Source: an uncultured Muribaculaceae bacterium (GTDB lineage Bacteria > Bacteroidota > Bacteroidia > Bacteroidales > Muribaculaceae). Taken from it: DNA of 43,735 bases. Positions 33,754-42,670 of the stretch are shown here, in pieces. The first letter of the stretch is position 1; every line of letters starts with the position of its first letter. The stretch is taken from the NCBI GenBank assembly GCA_947176745.1, contig CAMWRV010000020.1, positions 1 to 43,735 on the forward strand. The letters are read 5' to 3'. The notes under the pieces are model-generated. The model was not told where the DNA came from. It worked only from the letters and a program-made list of their open reading frames with translations, and ran no database searches. Position numbers and translations under genes: made by a program.

Positions 33754-34610
33754 CGTTGATTTGTGGAGTGGTATCTGATCAGACCGTCGAGAGGCTGGCG
33801 GGTGATCTCGCCTACGGTGAATCCGAGTTCGTCGGCCGCTTCGCGCAGTATGTCGGCGAAGTGGAACGCGATGCTGCCCGTGAAGCTTATCGGCAGTGAG
33901 CGAGAGCCGGCGTAAGGGGAGACGTTGCGTGTCAGGAAGCTCCGGAATTCTGTCATTACGAGTGAGTAGACGTAAGGATTCCACAGATGTGAGTGCAGAA
34001 ACGGAACCAGCGACGCCAGAAACCGGCTGGGAGCCGTCGATCTGTAGACTTTGTCAAGAATATCACCGAGAGTAAGGCCATATTCCTCAAGAAACCTGTC
34101 GGCAACCGTGCGGGGGAGATGTCCTTTGAATGCATCGGCCACAAGCCGCTTGCCGAGCGACGCCCCGCTTCCCTCGTCGCCGAGAATGAAGCCGAGCGAT
34201 GGAATGTTGCGCTCGATAACGCTCCCGTCATAGAGGCAGGAGTTGCTTCCTGTGCCGAGTATGCATGCGATTCCCCGCCTGTCGCCGAGGAGACTTCTTG
34301 CAGCTCCGAGCAGGTCGGAGTCTACAGATACTCGCCCTGAGGCGCCGATGGTCTCTTCAAGCGCCTGTCGGAGCTTGCCGCAGATTTCCGGAGTGGCGCA
34401 GCCTGCGCCGTAATAATGGATCTCTGTTATGTTCACGTCGGAAGGAATGCGTGATTCAGCTTCGAGCATGACGCGCGATGTCTCCGCTGCATCGGCAAGA
34501 AGCGCGTTGAGTCCGGTCGTGCTGAAGCGGAGAGCCCCGGCCCGGTCTTGACCCACAAGCGCCCAGTCGATTTTAGTGGATCCGGCGTCTGCGATGAGAG
34601 TATATTCCAT
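33750..34610 (-). CDS. BadF/BadG-family sugar kinase (N-acetylglucosamine kinase-like)
   Basis: This 286-residue protein starts MEYTLIADAGSTKIDWALV, the phosphate-1 motif of the ASKHA fold. GTGSNSCLYDG is the phosphate-2 block and GFILGDEGSGASLGKRLV matches eukaryotic-type N-acetylglucosamine kinases. It probably phosphorylates GlcNAc or a related amino sugar from glycans or cell-wall turnover. ATG 34610 is favoured because a perfect promoter ends at 34619. It overlaps the SGNH gene by 4 bp. Confidence 0.85.
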   Translation of the reverse strand: MEYTLIADAGSTKIDWALVGQDRAGALRFSTTGLNALLADAAETSRVMLEAESRIPSDVNITEIHYYGAGCATPEICGKLRQALEETIGASGRVSVDSDLLGAARSLLGDRRGIACILGTGSNSCLYDGSVIERNIPSLGFILGDEGSGASLGKRLVADAFKGHLPRTVADRFLEEYGLTLGDILDKVYRSTAPSRFLASLVPFLHSHLWNPYVYSLVMTEFRSFLTRNVSPYAGSRSLPISFTGSIAFHFADILREAADELGFTVGEITRQPLDGLIRYHSTNQR

Positions 34611-34618
34611 ATTAGCCA

Positions 34619-34650
34619 CAAAATTAATTAATATTAATCGTTTATGCAAA
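34619..34650 (-). promoter_or_regulatory. Promoter of the sugar-kinase operon
   Basis: On the minus strand TTTG (34647-34650) lies exactly 20 nt upstream of TAATTTTG (34619-34626). Transcription should begin near 34615, only about 5 nt before the start codon. Confidence 0.7.
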
Positions 34651-34680
34651 AAAATGCCGCTGAATTTTCAGCGGCATTTT
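34647..34680 (-). terminator. Terminator of the LRR gene
   Basis: AAAATGCCGCTGA and TCAGCGGCATTTT form a 13-bp stem around ATTT, followed on the minus strand by a T-run. It lies about 50 bp after the LRR stop codon, and its A-run shares bases with the -33 element of the next promoter. Confidence 0.85.
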
Positions 34681-34729
34681 TAAGTAAGTGTTGTTTGAAA
34701 TTGAACACAAACTTTGATCAATAGTTGAA

Positions 34730-35800
34730 TCAGAAGTTGTCCCACTCGTTGTATCCTATCACATTGCGGATCATCGGGCACATCTCCGTCTGGAGATCGT
34801 TGAGCATATCGTTGTTGGTCACATTGATCGTGGTCAGCATCGGGTCGTTGGTCACGTTGAGTGTGATCAGCTGGTTGTTGGCCACGTTCAGACGCTGCAG
34901 GAAGTTGAGGTTGGAGAGGTCGAGATATGTGAGGTCATTCCAGTTCAGGTTGACAAACGCCAGTGTCTGCGCGTTGCCGGGTGTGAAGCTGGTCAGGTCG
35001 TTGTAGGGGGCCCACACCTCGTTGATGTTCTTGCAGTCGTTGAGAGCGAGGTCGGTCATGTGGTTGTCGCTGCAGAGCAGAGTGGTCAGAGCCGGAAGGT
35101 TCTGCAGATACAGCTTCATGATCTTGTTGCTGTTGAGGTTGAGGTTCTCGAGTTTCAGGAGTCCCGCAAGCTCTATGGTGCTGAGTTCGTTGTATCCCGC
35201 ATACAGGTTCTTGAGGTTCTGGCATCCGGTCACGTCGAGACTCTGCAGACGGTTGCTCATGCAGTTGAGGCTTTCGAGGTTGACGGCATTGGTCACGTCG
35301 AGAGCCTCGAACTGGTTGCCCGAAATGTTGAGCTTCTTAAGAAGCGGCACCTGCGTGAGGTTGATCTCGGCGAGCCTGTTGCGGTTGATTCGGATGGTCT
35401 GAAGCTGCGGGCACGACGCTACGCTGAATTCGGTCAGTCTGTTTTTGGATGCGTTGACCTCGGTGAGGGCCGGATCGTTCGAGATGGTGAGCGAAGTCAG
35501 TTTGTTGCCCGACACATTGATCTTCTGCAGGGCCGGGAAGTCCGACAGATTCAGGCTGCCGGCAAGATTCTTGCCGCTCCAGTCGATTTCGGTCACATGG
35601 CTGCCCGATACTTTCACGCCGGGCAGGCCGGCGATGTCCTTGCCCTGAAGCCCGAGGGCAGATCCGTTGGCGACGCCGTTTGTCGACGTCTGGGTCATGA
35701 ACGACTGCAGGGCCTTGGCCTCCGACTTATTGAGACCCTGGGCGAAGCCGCATGAGGCGACAGCCAGGACTGCTGACATTAATAATACGGTTCTTTTCAT
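34730..35800 (-). CDS. Secreted leucine-rich repeat protein (internalin-like spacing)
   Basis: This 356-residue protein has a signal peptide; AVASC could be a lipobox (Cys17), or cleavage may follow GFAQ. The N-terminal 55 residues are helical. From about residue 65 there are roughly a dozen 21-22-residue repeats of the form LxxLxVSxNxLTxLxIxxxPxLxx, ending in NDMLNDLQTEMCPMI. The repeats differ from the BspA type at 2879-5848. The function is likely surface binding; the ligand is unknown. The gap 35801-36073 upstream is AT-rich; I see no exact promoter consensus, only a small GGCCGTTCACGGCC inverted repeat near 36042. Confidence 0.85.
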   Translation of the reverse strand: MKRTVLLMSAVLAVASCGFAQGLNKSEAKALQSFMTQTSTNGVANGSALGLQGKDIAGLPGVKVSGSHVTEIDWSGKNLAGSLNLSDFPALQKINVSGNKLTSLTISNDPALTEVNASKNRLTEFSVASCPQLQTIRINRNRLAEINLTQVPLLKKLNISGNQFEALDVTNAVNLESLNCMSNRLQSLDVTGCQNLKNLYAGYNELSTIELAGLLKLENLNLNSNKIMKLYLQNLPALTTLLCSDNHMTDLALNDCKNINEVWAPYNDLTSFTPGNAQTLAFVNLNWNDLTYLDLSNLNFLQRLNVANNQLITLNVTNDPMLTTINVTNNDMLNDLQTEMCPMIRNVIGYNEWDNF

Positions 35801-36073
35801 AACTTTTTTTGTTTTATTGGTTCTGGTTTTGTAATATTAACATTCTGTCTCAAAAAAGGTTTACTGTTTTTCGGTGCGGTGGCGAAGACCTGTCGGAGCA
35901 GGGTAGGCGACAGTCCGGTGCGTGTACAGAAAAGTGAAAAACGGTCTCATTGTTTACAGTAATCAGAACATTACCCCTGATACTATTGTTCAAATAGCAT
36001 ATCAAGGTTCAATAATAATAAAGAGTAGTTAAAGATAGTAGGCCGTTCACGGCCGTAAAGATTCTTTCAACCC

Positions 36074-36304
36074 ATGACGATAACCATACTCAAGGCAGTC
36101 ATAGTGATAGTGATCATGGCAGTGATGGTTCTCATTCTGCTTGCCATCAATCACATATTTTCCGGAAACTTCGATTCGAGCGAATCGTCGACCGAAAAAC
36201 TTCGCGAGGATCTCGAAGAAAGCGAGGAGATCATCAGCGGCGAGAGCGCGTTCCGCGATCTTGTCAAAGTGCGTTCCCGCGGGCATTCCGGACGTCAGGC
36301 ATGA
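36074..36304 (+). CDS. Small single-span membrane protein
   Basis: This 76-residue frame begins with a membrane segment (VIVIVIMAVMVLILLAINHI, about 9-28), followed by an acidic Ser/Glu-rich stretch (SSESSTEKLREDLEESEE) and a basic tail. It resembles no family I can name. It lies between the divergent LRR gene and the urease cluster and is separated from ureA by a possible terminator. The frame, composition and position support a real gene, but a link to urease is not shown. Confidence 0.55.
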   Translation: MTITILKAVIVIVIMAVMVLILLAINHIFSGNFDSSESSTEKLREDLEESEEIISGESAFRDLVKVRSRGHSGRQA

Positions 36305-36347
36305 CTTCCGATTACGACATTTTTTAGAAAAATTCCAATATTTTTTT

Positions 36348-36387
36348 GCGATGAGGCAAACCCCAATGCCGCATCGCTTGTTTTTTA
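36348..36387 (+). terminator. Terminator or attenuator upstream of ureA
   Basis: GCGATGAGGC pairs with GCCGCATCGC (one mismatch) around a 10-nt loop, followed by TTG and six Ts. It could end the small membrane gene or attenuate transcription into the urease operon. Confidence 0.55.
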
Positions 36388-36437
36388 TGCAGACACCACT
36401 TTGTGACTGCCATAGACAAGGCCCGCCGGGCCGCAGG

Positions 36438-36466
36438 TTTGCCACGTTTAAGCAGTGTTATTTTTA
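36438..36466 (+). promoter_or_regulatory. Possible urease operon promoter
   Basis: TTTG (36438-36441) is followed after 17 nt by TATTTTTA (36459-36466), seven of eight matches to TAnnTTTG. The spacing is short, so support is weak. The leader would be about 17 nt. Confidence 0.3.
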
Positions 36467-36486
36467 TTTACTTAATTATCAATACT

Positions 36487-36789
36487 ATGCATTTAACGCC
36501 CAAAGAAAAAGACAAGCTTATTCTCCTGAGCATCGGCATGATCGCCGAACGCAGACTCAACAAAGGGCTTAAGCTTAATTATCCCGAAGCTGTGGCTTAC
36601 ATTACGAGCGCCGCGCTTGAGATGGCCCGGGAGGGTAAGACTGTAGAGGAAGTCATGCACCAGGCAGCGCAGGTGCTGACGAAAGATCAGGTAATGGAAG
36701 GAGTGCCCGACATGATCACTCTGCTTCAAGTGGAAGCCGTGTTTACCGACGGCTCGCGTCTGGTCAGCATCCATCAACCCATTAAATGA
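36487..36789 (+). CDS. ureA: Urease gamma subunit
   Basis: This 100-residue subunit starts [20 protein letters not shown], the conserved opening of UreA, and contains [18 protein letters not shown] and a C-terminal [24 protein letters not shown]. Length is exactly that of the family. ATG 36487 is preferred to the upstream in-frame ATG 36403, which adds 28 non-homologous residues. It overlaps ureB by 4 bp. It forms the trimeric urease core with UreB and UreC. Confidence 0.97.
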   Translation: MHLTPKEKDKLILLSIGMIAERRLNKGLKLNYPEAVAYITSAALEMAREGKTVEEVMHQAAQVLTKDQVMEGVPDMITLLQVEAVFTDGSRLVSIHQPIK

Positions 36790-37361
36790 CACACAAAAAA
36801 GAGAATACTATGGCTGACACAACAAACACAGCAGCCGCCAGGACATATGAGCAGCCCGACGGCGTATTTCCGGGTTCTCCGGCGATTGCTTATCCCAACA
36901 CTCCAGGCTTTACTCCTGCGCAATATGTGCCCGTCGGAGGCGTGATCCTCGCTTCCGAACCGATTGAATATAATTCTGACCGGCGCACAGTCAAAGTGAA
37001 AGTGCGCAACACGGGCGACCGCCCCATTCAGGTCGGATCGCATTTCCATTTCTTCGAGGTGAACCGTTATCTTGATTTCGACCGCGAGAAAGCGTTCGGC
37101 TATCATCTCAATATCCCGGCCACAACCGCAGTGCGTTTCGAACCCGGCGACGAGAAGGAAGTGGAGCTCGTGGCCTATTCGGGCAAACGTCGCGTCGTAG
37201 GTTTCGACGACCTTGTCAACGGATACACTGGTCTGGAAGACTTCCCGACATACTATCCGAAGAAGCTCGAGGCCATCAGACGTCTCAAAGAGTATGGATA
37301 CAAGACCGAGACCGAAGAGGAGGCGCAGGCCGAATATGATCAGAATCAAGTAAAAAAGTAA
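36786..37361 (+). CDS. ureB: Urease beta subunit, long form
   Basis: The conserved UreB core runs from [16 protein letters not shown] to [22 protein letters not shown]. The protein is 191 residues, against about 100-135 for most UreB, with an extra N-terminal stretch of about 45 residues and a charged C-terminal extension of about 40 ([18 protein letters not shown] to the end). The start at 36786 gives an ATGA overlap with ureA; ATG 36810 is an alternative. The C-terminal extension may contact neighbouring subunits; this is inference. Confidence 0.95.
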   Translation: MTHKKENTMADTTNTAAARTYEQPDGVFPGSPAIAYPNTPGFTPAQYVPVGGVILASEPIEYNSDRRTVKVKVRNTGDRPIQVGSHFHFFEVNRYLDFDREKAFGYHLNIPATTAVRFEPGDEKEVELVAYSGKRRVVGFDDLVNGYTGLEDFPTYYPKKLEAIRRLKEYGYKTETEEEAQAEYDQNQVKK

Positions 37362-37367
37362 AAAGTT

Positions 37368-39086
37368 ATGGCTACAATATCAAGACAGGACAACAACATG
37401 CTGTTCGGTCCGACCGTAGGCGACAAGATCCGCCTCGCCAACACCGACCTCTATGTTGAGATTGAAAAAGACCTTCGCGTATACGGCGATGAAGCCGTCT
37501 ATGGCGGCGGAAAGACACTGCGCGACGGCATGGGACTCGCCAATGAATGCACGTCCGACGGCGGAAGTGTCGATCTGGTCATCACCAATGTGACAATCCT
37601 CGACCCGGTGCTCGGTGTAATCAAGGCCGACGTCGGTATCAAGGACGGCAAGATCTCGGGCATAGGCAAGGCCGGAAACCCCAATGTCATGAAAGGCGTT
37701 ACCCCGACAATCGTCACCGGCCCATCGACAGATGCCATATCAGGTGAACACTGCATTCTTACTGCCGCCGGAATTGACGGACATGTGCATTTTGTTTCAC
37801 CTCAGCAGGCATATGACTGCCTCTCCAACGGTATCACCACTCTGATCGGCGGCGGCATAGGCCCCACCGACGGCACAAACGGCACAACCATTACTTCCGG
37901 CCCGTGGAATCTGGCCAAAATGCTTCAGAGCGCTGACGGACTCCCGATCAACATGGGCTTCCTTGGCAAAGGTAACTGCTCTGTCAAGGAGCCGCTCGAA
38001 GAGCAGATGGTGGCCGGCGCATGCGGTTTCAAGATCCATGAGGACTGGGGTTCGACTCCGGCTGCCATAAGATCGTGCATGGAAGTGGCCGACAGATTCG
38101 ATGTCCAGGTGGCTATCCACACCGATACACTCAACGAGGGCGGTTATGTGGAGGATTCAATCGCCGCGATAGATGGCCGTACGATCCATACTTACCACAC
38201 CGAGGGTGCCGGCGGAGGCCACGCTCCCGACCTTCTGAAAGTCGCGTCGCTCAACAATGTGCTTCCTTCGTCGACCAACCCGACGCTGCCCTTCGGCATC
38301 AACTCGCAGGCAGAGCTGTTTGACATGATCATGGTCTGCCACAACCTCAACCCCAACATCCCCTCCGATGTGGCGTTTGCCGAGAGCCGTGTGCGCCCTG
38401 AGACGCAGGCTGCCGAAAACATATTCCATGATCTCGGCATCATCTCTATGGTGTCGTCTGACTCCCAGGCCATGGGCCGTGTGGGCGAATCGTTCATGCG
38501 TACGTTCCAGATGGCATCCTACATGAAGTCTGTCCGCGGCAAGCTCCCCGAAGACTCTGATTCCAACGACAACTTCCGTGTGCTCCGCTATCTGGCGCAG
38601 ATCACACTCAATCCGGCCATAACATACGGTATCTCCGATGTGCTCGGTTCTGTAGAAGTCGGCAAAATGGCGGATCTCGTGCTTTGGGAACCGGAGTTCT
38701 TCGGCACAAAACCGAAACTTGTCATCAAAGGCGGTCTTATCAACTGGGCAAATATGGGAGACCCCAACGCATCCCTGCCCACTCCGCAGCCTAAGATCAT
38801 GCGCCCGATGTTCGGTGCGTTCGGATCGACTCTCGCCAACACGAGAATGACTTTTGTATCGCAGGCTTCCGCTCAGGACGGCATCAAGGAGAAACTCGGA
38901 CTTGAGAGCATAATCTATCCGGTGCGCCGCTGCCGTCAGATCACCAAGAAAGACATGGTGCGCAACACGGCTACTCCGGCCATAGAGGTCAATCCCGAGA
39001 CATTCGAGGTTTCGATCGACGGATACAAGGCAACCGTGCCGCCGGCCGACAAACTCTCTCTCGCTCAGCTTTACTGGTTCTCATAA
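37368..39086 (+). CDS. ureC: Urease alpha (catalytic) subunit
   Basis: This 572-residue subunit hydrolyses urea to ammonia and carbamate with two nickel ions. Active-site residues are present: HVHF (His139/His141), the carbamylated lysine in GFKIHEDWG (Lys222), and the flap cysteine in MVCHNL (Cys324), where Asn replaces the second His of the common [16 protein letters not shown] and [12 protein letters not shown] are intact. Length matches the family (about 570). It starts 6 bp after ureB. Confidence 0.98.
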   Translation: MATISRQDNNMLFGPTVGDKIRLANTDLYVEIEKDLRVYGDEAVYGGGKTLRDGMGLANECTSDGGSVDLVITNVTILDPVLGVIKADVGIKDGKISGIGKAGNPNVMKGVTPTIVTGPSTDAISGEHCILTAAGIDGHVHFVSPQQAYDCLSNGITTLIGGGIGPTDGTNGTTITSGPWNLAKMLQSADGLPINMGFLGKGNCSVKEPLEEQMVAGACGFKIHEDWGSTPAAIRSCMEVADRFDVQVAIHTDTLNEGGYVEDSIAAIDGRTIHTYHTEGAGGGHAPDLLKVASLNNVLPSSTNPTLPFGINSQAELFDMIMVCHNLNPNIPSDVAFAESRVRPETQAAENIFHDLGIISMVSSDSQAMGRVGESFMRTFQMASYMKSVRGKLPEDSDSNDNFRVLRYLAQITLNPAITYGISDVLGSVEVGKMADLVLWEPEFFGTKPKLVIKGGLINWANMGDPNASLPTPQPKIMRPMFGAFGSTLANTRMTFVSQASAQDGIKEKLGLESIIYPVRRCRQITKKDMVRNTATPAIEVNPETFEVSIDGYKATVPPADKLSLAQLYWFS

Positions 39087-39208
39087 CTAAATACGGCCGG
39101 GAGTCGCGCCCGTGTGTGCGGCTTCCGGCTATTCTTGATTTTTCGTCCGGTCTTTCCGGATGTCACCCGAGGTTACGAAACCCCATCACTTCAAGATTAC
39201 GAAAACAT

Positions 39209-39841
39209 ATGACTGTATATACTGAAATCTTAGGAAATGTCAACCGCGATCCCGAATGGGCCGCGAAAGTGGAGAAATGCGATGTCGATTATGTGATCCT
39301 CGACCAGTGGACGGCTCAGAAAAGCCGTTTTCTCGGCAAGGGTATCGGAGGTGCCGAATATCCTGTGGCGCTCAAGCGCCACACGCAGGTGGTCGACGGC
39401 GATGTGATCGCTTTCGACCCTGAGGCTGGAAAGGCCGTGGTGCTTCGTGTCGAACTCAGTCCGGTGCTTGTCATCGACATGAGCGCGCTTGTATCGCAGG
39501 ATCCCGACACCATGATCCGCCGCTCGGTCGAGCTCGGGCATGCCATCGGCAACCAGCACTGGCCAGCCGTGGTGAAAGGCACGAAAGTATATGTGCCCCT
39601 CACCGTCGACCGTAAGGTGATGCTCTCTGTCATGGAGACCCATCATCTCGAAGGGATCACTTATGAATTCCAGAAAGGCCTTGAGATAATTCCATATCTC
39701 GCGCCTCACGAGATCCGCCGTCTCTTCGGCGGAGCAGGCCAGGAGAGTCATGCGCATGTGCATCCGGAACCCGGCTGTCATCACGGCCATGCGCACATCC
39801 ATTTTGATGAAAACGGAATAGCCCATGAGCACACACACTGA
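39209..39841 (+). CDS. ureE: Urease accessory protein UreE (nickel metallochaperone)
   Basis: This 210-residue protein has the UreE N-terminal domain and the C-terminal metal-binding domain with GHAIGNQHWPAVV, ending in a histidine-rich tail (HAHVHPEPGCHHGHAHIHFD and HEHTH) that binds nickel. ATG 39209 gives the family start (MTVYTEILGNV); the frame is open upstream to 39116 but without homology. The 122-bp gap after ureC contains only a small hairpin. Its end overlaps ureF by 17 bp. Confidence 0.94.
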   Translation: MTVYTEILGNVNRDPEWAAKVEKCDVDYVILDQWTAQKSRFLGKGIGGAEYPVALKRHTQVVDGDVIAFDPEAGKAVVLRVELSPVLVIDMSALVSQDPDTMIRRSVELGHAIGNQHWPAVVKGTKVYVPLTVDRKVMLSVMETHHLEGITYEFQKGLEIIPYLAPHEIRRLFGGAGQESHAHVHPEPGCHHGHAHIHFDENGIAHEHTH

Positions 39842-40577
39842 AAAGAGCCGTAAATGCTCACCCCCTGCCGAATCGGCCGAGCAGCGTTCGGCCCGCTTCC
39901 GCTCGATAATGCATCTGCTGCAGTTCACCGATTCCACCTTCCCGGTCGGAACGTTCTCTTTCTCCAACGGTCTGGAGACGGCCGCTTATGAGAATGTGGT
40001 CACTGACGCCGCCACTCTGCGCGACTTCGTGGCCTCGCAGGCGGTGCAGGCGGCCTTCAGCGACGGAGTCGCCGCCATCCATGCCCACAGGGCATATCTG
40101 GCCGGCGACTATGATGCCGTGGCTGAAGTCGACAAGGCGCTTCTGCGCTTCAAGATGAATGCCGAGGCGAGGCTCATGCTTCAGCGCATGGGCAAGAAAC
40201 TCGCCGAGCTTTCCGCCCGGCTCTTTGACTCGGAGATCATATCGCGCTGGCTCGGCGACATCCGTTCGGGCGATCTGCCCGGCACATATCCCGTCGGCCA
40301 GGGGCTGGCATATGCGGCAGCCGGTATAGACGAGTGCGAGATGTTCTGCGCCCACCAGTACGGCGTGATCAACATGGTTCTCTCGGCCGCTCTGCGGTGC
40401 GTCCGCGTATCGCATTACGATACCCAGAAGATCCTCTTCGACCTTGCCGCGCGCACCGACGGACTGTATGAAAAGGCCGCCCGCATGTCGCCCGACGACA
40501 TGAACGCGTTCTTCCCACAGCTCGACATCATCGCCTCTCTCCACGAAAAGGGCAACATGCGCATGTTCATGAACTGA
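39825..40577 (+). CDS. ureF: Urease accessory protein UreF
   Basis: This 250-residue protein binds UreD and UreG in the nickel-delivery complex. After a polar N-terminal stretch of about 25 residues it shows the UreF hallmarks LLQFTDSTFPVGTFSFSNGLETA and, later, PVGQGLAYAAAGI. It is helical throughout. It overlaps ureE by 17 bp. It is followed not by ureG directly but by a 352-bp inverted-repeat element. Confidence 0.94.
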   Translation: MSTHTEKSRKCSPPAESAEQRSARFRSIMHLLQFTDSTFPVGTFSFSNGLETAAYENVVTDAATLRDFVASQAVQAAFSDGVAAIHAHRAYLAGDYDAVAEVDKALLRFKMNAEARLMLQRMGKKLAELSARLFDSEIISRWLGDIRSGDLPGTYPVGQGLAYAAAGIDECEMFCAHQYGVINMVLSAALRCVRVSHYDTQKILFDLAARTDGLYEKAARMSPDDMNAFFPQLDIIASLHEKGNMRMFMN

Positions 40578-40590
40578 CGCGTTGCCATGT

Positions 40591-40942
40591 TTAGAGCTTG
40601 TTTAATAATAAATGTTGCCGTCAGGGTCGCATAGCTTGCGACGATTTTTGGCATGTGACGATGGAGTGTACTTTTGTACACGACTGAGGAACAGGTCAGA
40701 AAGCGTCCAAGATATGCGAGACCGGAGGTAACTTAAGAATCCGACAGGCTCTTGCTGAATTGCGAAACAAATGAAAAAAACTTTAAAATCGTGAGAAAGA
40801 TTACCTCTTACCGGTCATTCACCGGCATATTTCCGCCTGCTCTTCAGTCGTTATGGAACCCCATAACTCCTTCATCGCAAGCGAAAATCTGCTCGGTGAC
40901 TGACCGCCCTGACGGTAACATTTATTATTAAACAAGCTCTTA
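40591..40942. mobile_element. 352-bp MITE-like element with 34-bp terminal inverted repeats
   Basis: The ends 40593-40626 and 40907-40940 are 34-bp inverted repeats with one mismatch (AGAGCTTGTTTAATAATAAA is the outermost part). TTA flanks both ends (40591-40593 and 40940-40942) and may be a 3-bp target duplication, as IS5-type transposases make. The interior has no coding frame but holds small hairpins at 40627-40643 and 40666-40681. The right half recurs near the window start (151-325). It lies between ureF and ureG, in a cluster where the other genes overlap or are mostly close. It looks like a non-autonomous element or a structured interspersed repeat. Confidence 0.85.
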
Positions 40943-40962
40943 ACTCCCAACAATTATAGACT

Positions 40963-41589
40963 ATGTCACAGACTTGCAGAATAGGAATCGGAGGCCCCGT
41001 GGGCTCCGGAAAGACGGCCCTTATCGAGGCCATCACACCGAGACTTCTTGAGCTCGGACAGAAAGTGCTCATCATCACCAACGACATCGTCACCACCGAA
41101 GATGCCAAACATGTGCGCAAGACTCTCAAGGGCGTCCTCGCCGAAGACATGATCATTGGCGTCGAGACCGGAGCCTGCCCCCACACCGCAGTGCGCGAGG
41201 ATCCGTCGATGAATATCGCCGCCGTCGAGGAGATGGAGGCGAAGTTTCCCGACACCGACATCGTGCTGATCGAATCGGGCGGCGACAACCTGACGCTGAC
41301 TTTCTCGCCGGCTCTTGTCGACTTCTTCATTTACGTGATCGATGTGGCCGCCGGCGACAAGATCCCCCGCAAGGACGGTCCGGGCATATCGCAGAGCGAT
41401 ATCCTCGTGATCAACAAGACGGATCTCGCTCCATACGTCCACGCCAGCCTTGAGGTGATGGATCATGATTCGAAGCTCATGCGTCCCGGCAAGCCTTTTG
41501 TCTTCACAAACTGCATGACGGGAGAGGGTATAGACGGTCTTGTGGATCTTATCTTCAAGATGGCGCTTTTTGACAAAACCGAAAAATAA
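40963..41589 (+). CDS. ureG: Urease accessory GTPase UreG
   Basis: This 208-residue SIMIBI-class GTPase delivers nickel to apo-urease. The P-loop is GPVGSGKT (11-18), the metal-binding Cys-Pro-His motif is at 72-74 in [26 protein letters not shown] is the switch region, and NKTD gives guanine specificity. Length is standard. It follows the MITE-like element by 20 bp and precedes ureD by 8 bp. Confidence 0.97.
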   Translation: MSQTCRIGIGGPVGSGKTALIEAITPRLLELGQKVLIITNDIVTTEDAKHVRKTLKGVLAEDMIIGVETGACPHTAVREDPSMNIAAVEEMEAKFPDTDIVLIESGGDNLTLTFSPALVDFFIYVIDVAAGDKIPRKDGPGISQSDILVINKTDLAPYVHASLEVMDHDSKLMRPGKPFVFTNCMTGEGIDGLVDLIFKMALFDKTEK

Positions 41590-41597
41590 GACAGTAT

Positions 41598-42557
41598 ATG
41601 GATCACGCAGCTGACAGACTGAAAACCGCCTCTGTGCCCGAAGTAGATTTCTCCGGAGCATATGAGATGCGGCCATACCTCAGGGAACCCGACGCCATGT
41701 ATGTCGGCGCTCCCGGCAAACACGGCTACCTGAAGTTGCGTTTTGCCCTCGACCCCGACGGCAAGAGCATCCTGCGCGAGATCGACAGGCGTGTGCCTCT
41801 AATCGCGCAGCAGGAGCTCTACTTCGACAAGGAGATGCCCGAGATGCCCTGCCTCTACATCCTTTCCTCAGGAGGCCCCAATGTCGACGGCGACCGCTAC
41901 CAGCAGGATATCATCGTCGAGAAAAATGCCTTCGGGTGGATATCGACCGGCGCAGCCACCAAGCTCGCCGAGATGAAATACAACTATTCGGGCATGATCC
42001 AGAACATCGTGCTTGAAGAGGGCGCATATCTCGAGTTCATGCCCGAGCCGGTCTTTCCATGCCGCCACACCCGGTTCATATGCGACACGCGTCTGTCTGT
42101 TCACCCCACGGCCACCGTATTCTACTCCGAGATCTATATGCCCGGCAGGAAATACTACGGAGAAGGGGAGATGTTCGACTACGACCTTCTGTCGGTATGC
42201 AGCCACGGCGAGCGGCCGGACGGCACGCAGCTTTTCCGCGAGAAGTTCGTGATCGATCCCGCACAGTCGGATCCGCGTCAGCTTGGCATAATGGGCGGAT
42301 TCGAGATATTCGCCAACGTCATCGTCATGACCCCCCCGGACACCGCTGAGAAAATCAATGCTGCCACCCCGGCGACGCTCGACAGGAAAAACCGTATCGC
42401 CACCGGAATAACCACGCTTCCCAACGGCGCGGGACTTCTCTTCAAGGTGCTCGGATGCGACACCGGAGCCGTCAAGAATAAGATACGCGAATTCTGTTCA
42501 TGCGTACGTATGGCGGTCAAGGGCAAGCCTCTTCCCGAGGAGTTCCCGTGGCGATGA
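41598..42557 (+). CDS. ureD: Urease accessory protein UreD
   Basis: This 319-residue protein is the scaffold through which nickel passes from UreG to urease (UreH in some species). Conserved blocks are LYILSSGGPNVDGDRYQQDI, ATKLAEMKYNYSGMIQNIVLEEGAYLEFMPEP, PCRHTRF and SEIYMPGRKYYGEGEMF. Length is slightly above average. It is the last urease gene. No nickel or urea transporter gene is adjacent. Confidence 0.94.
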   Translation: MDHAADRLKTASVPEVDFSGAYEMRPYLREPDAMYVGAPGKHGYLKLRFALDPDGKSILREIDRRVPLIAQQELYFDKEMPEMPCLYILSSGGPNVDGDRYQQDIIVEKNAFGWISTGAATKLAEMKYNYSGMIQNIVLEEGAYLEFMPEPVFPCRHTRFICDTRLSVHPTATVFYSEIYMPGRKYYGEGEMFDYDLLSVCSHGERPDGTQLFREKFVIDPAQSDPRQLGIMGGFEIFANVIVMTPPDTAEKINAATPATLDRKNRIATGITTLPNGAGLLFKVLGCDTGAVKNKIREFCSCVRMAVKGKPLPEEFPWR

Positions 42558-42619
42558 TGACGGCACGGCAATGTCGTCCGGCTCCCGACTCCGCTCTTTC
42601 GGCACTGTCAGATGGTTGA

Positions 42620-42635
42620 TATTATTAAACAAGCT
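42620..42635. repeat. End-like footprint of the inverted-repeat element
   Basis: TATTATTAAACAAGCT matches 16 bases of the right end of the element at 40591-40942, but no element is attached. It may be an excision footprint, a decayed end or chance. Confidence 0.45.
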
Positions 42636-42655
42636 ATAACCGACTTCACTAATTT

Positions 42656-42668
42656 ACACACACACACA
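42656..42668 (+). repeat. AC dinucleotide tract before the beta-barrel gene
   Basis: ACACACACACACA ends 2 nt before the start codon at 42671, in the position of the ribosome-binding site. Slippage could alter expression, but the tract is short. Confidence 0.6.
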
Positions 42669-42670
42669 TT

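Noticed and set aside
34800-35600. Regularly spaced similar segments that could suggest a CRISPR array
   Set aside because: They are codons of leucine-rich repeats in one open frame; the period is about 63-66 bp and the units are degenerate.
40591-40942. Complete insertion sequence in the urease operon
   Set aside because: The interior is only about 280 bp and encodes no transposase, so it cannot be autonomous.
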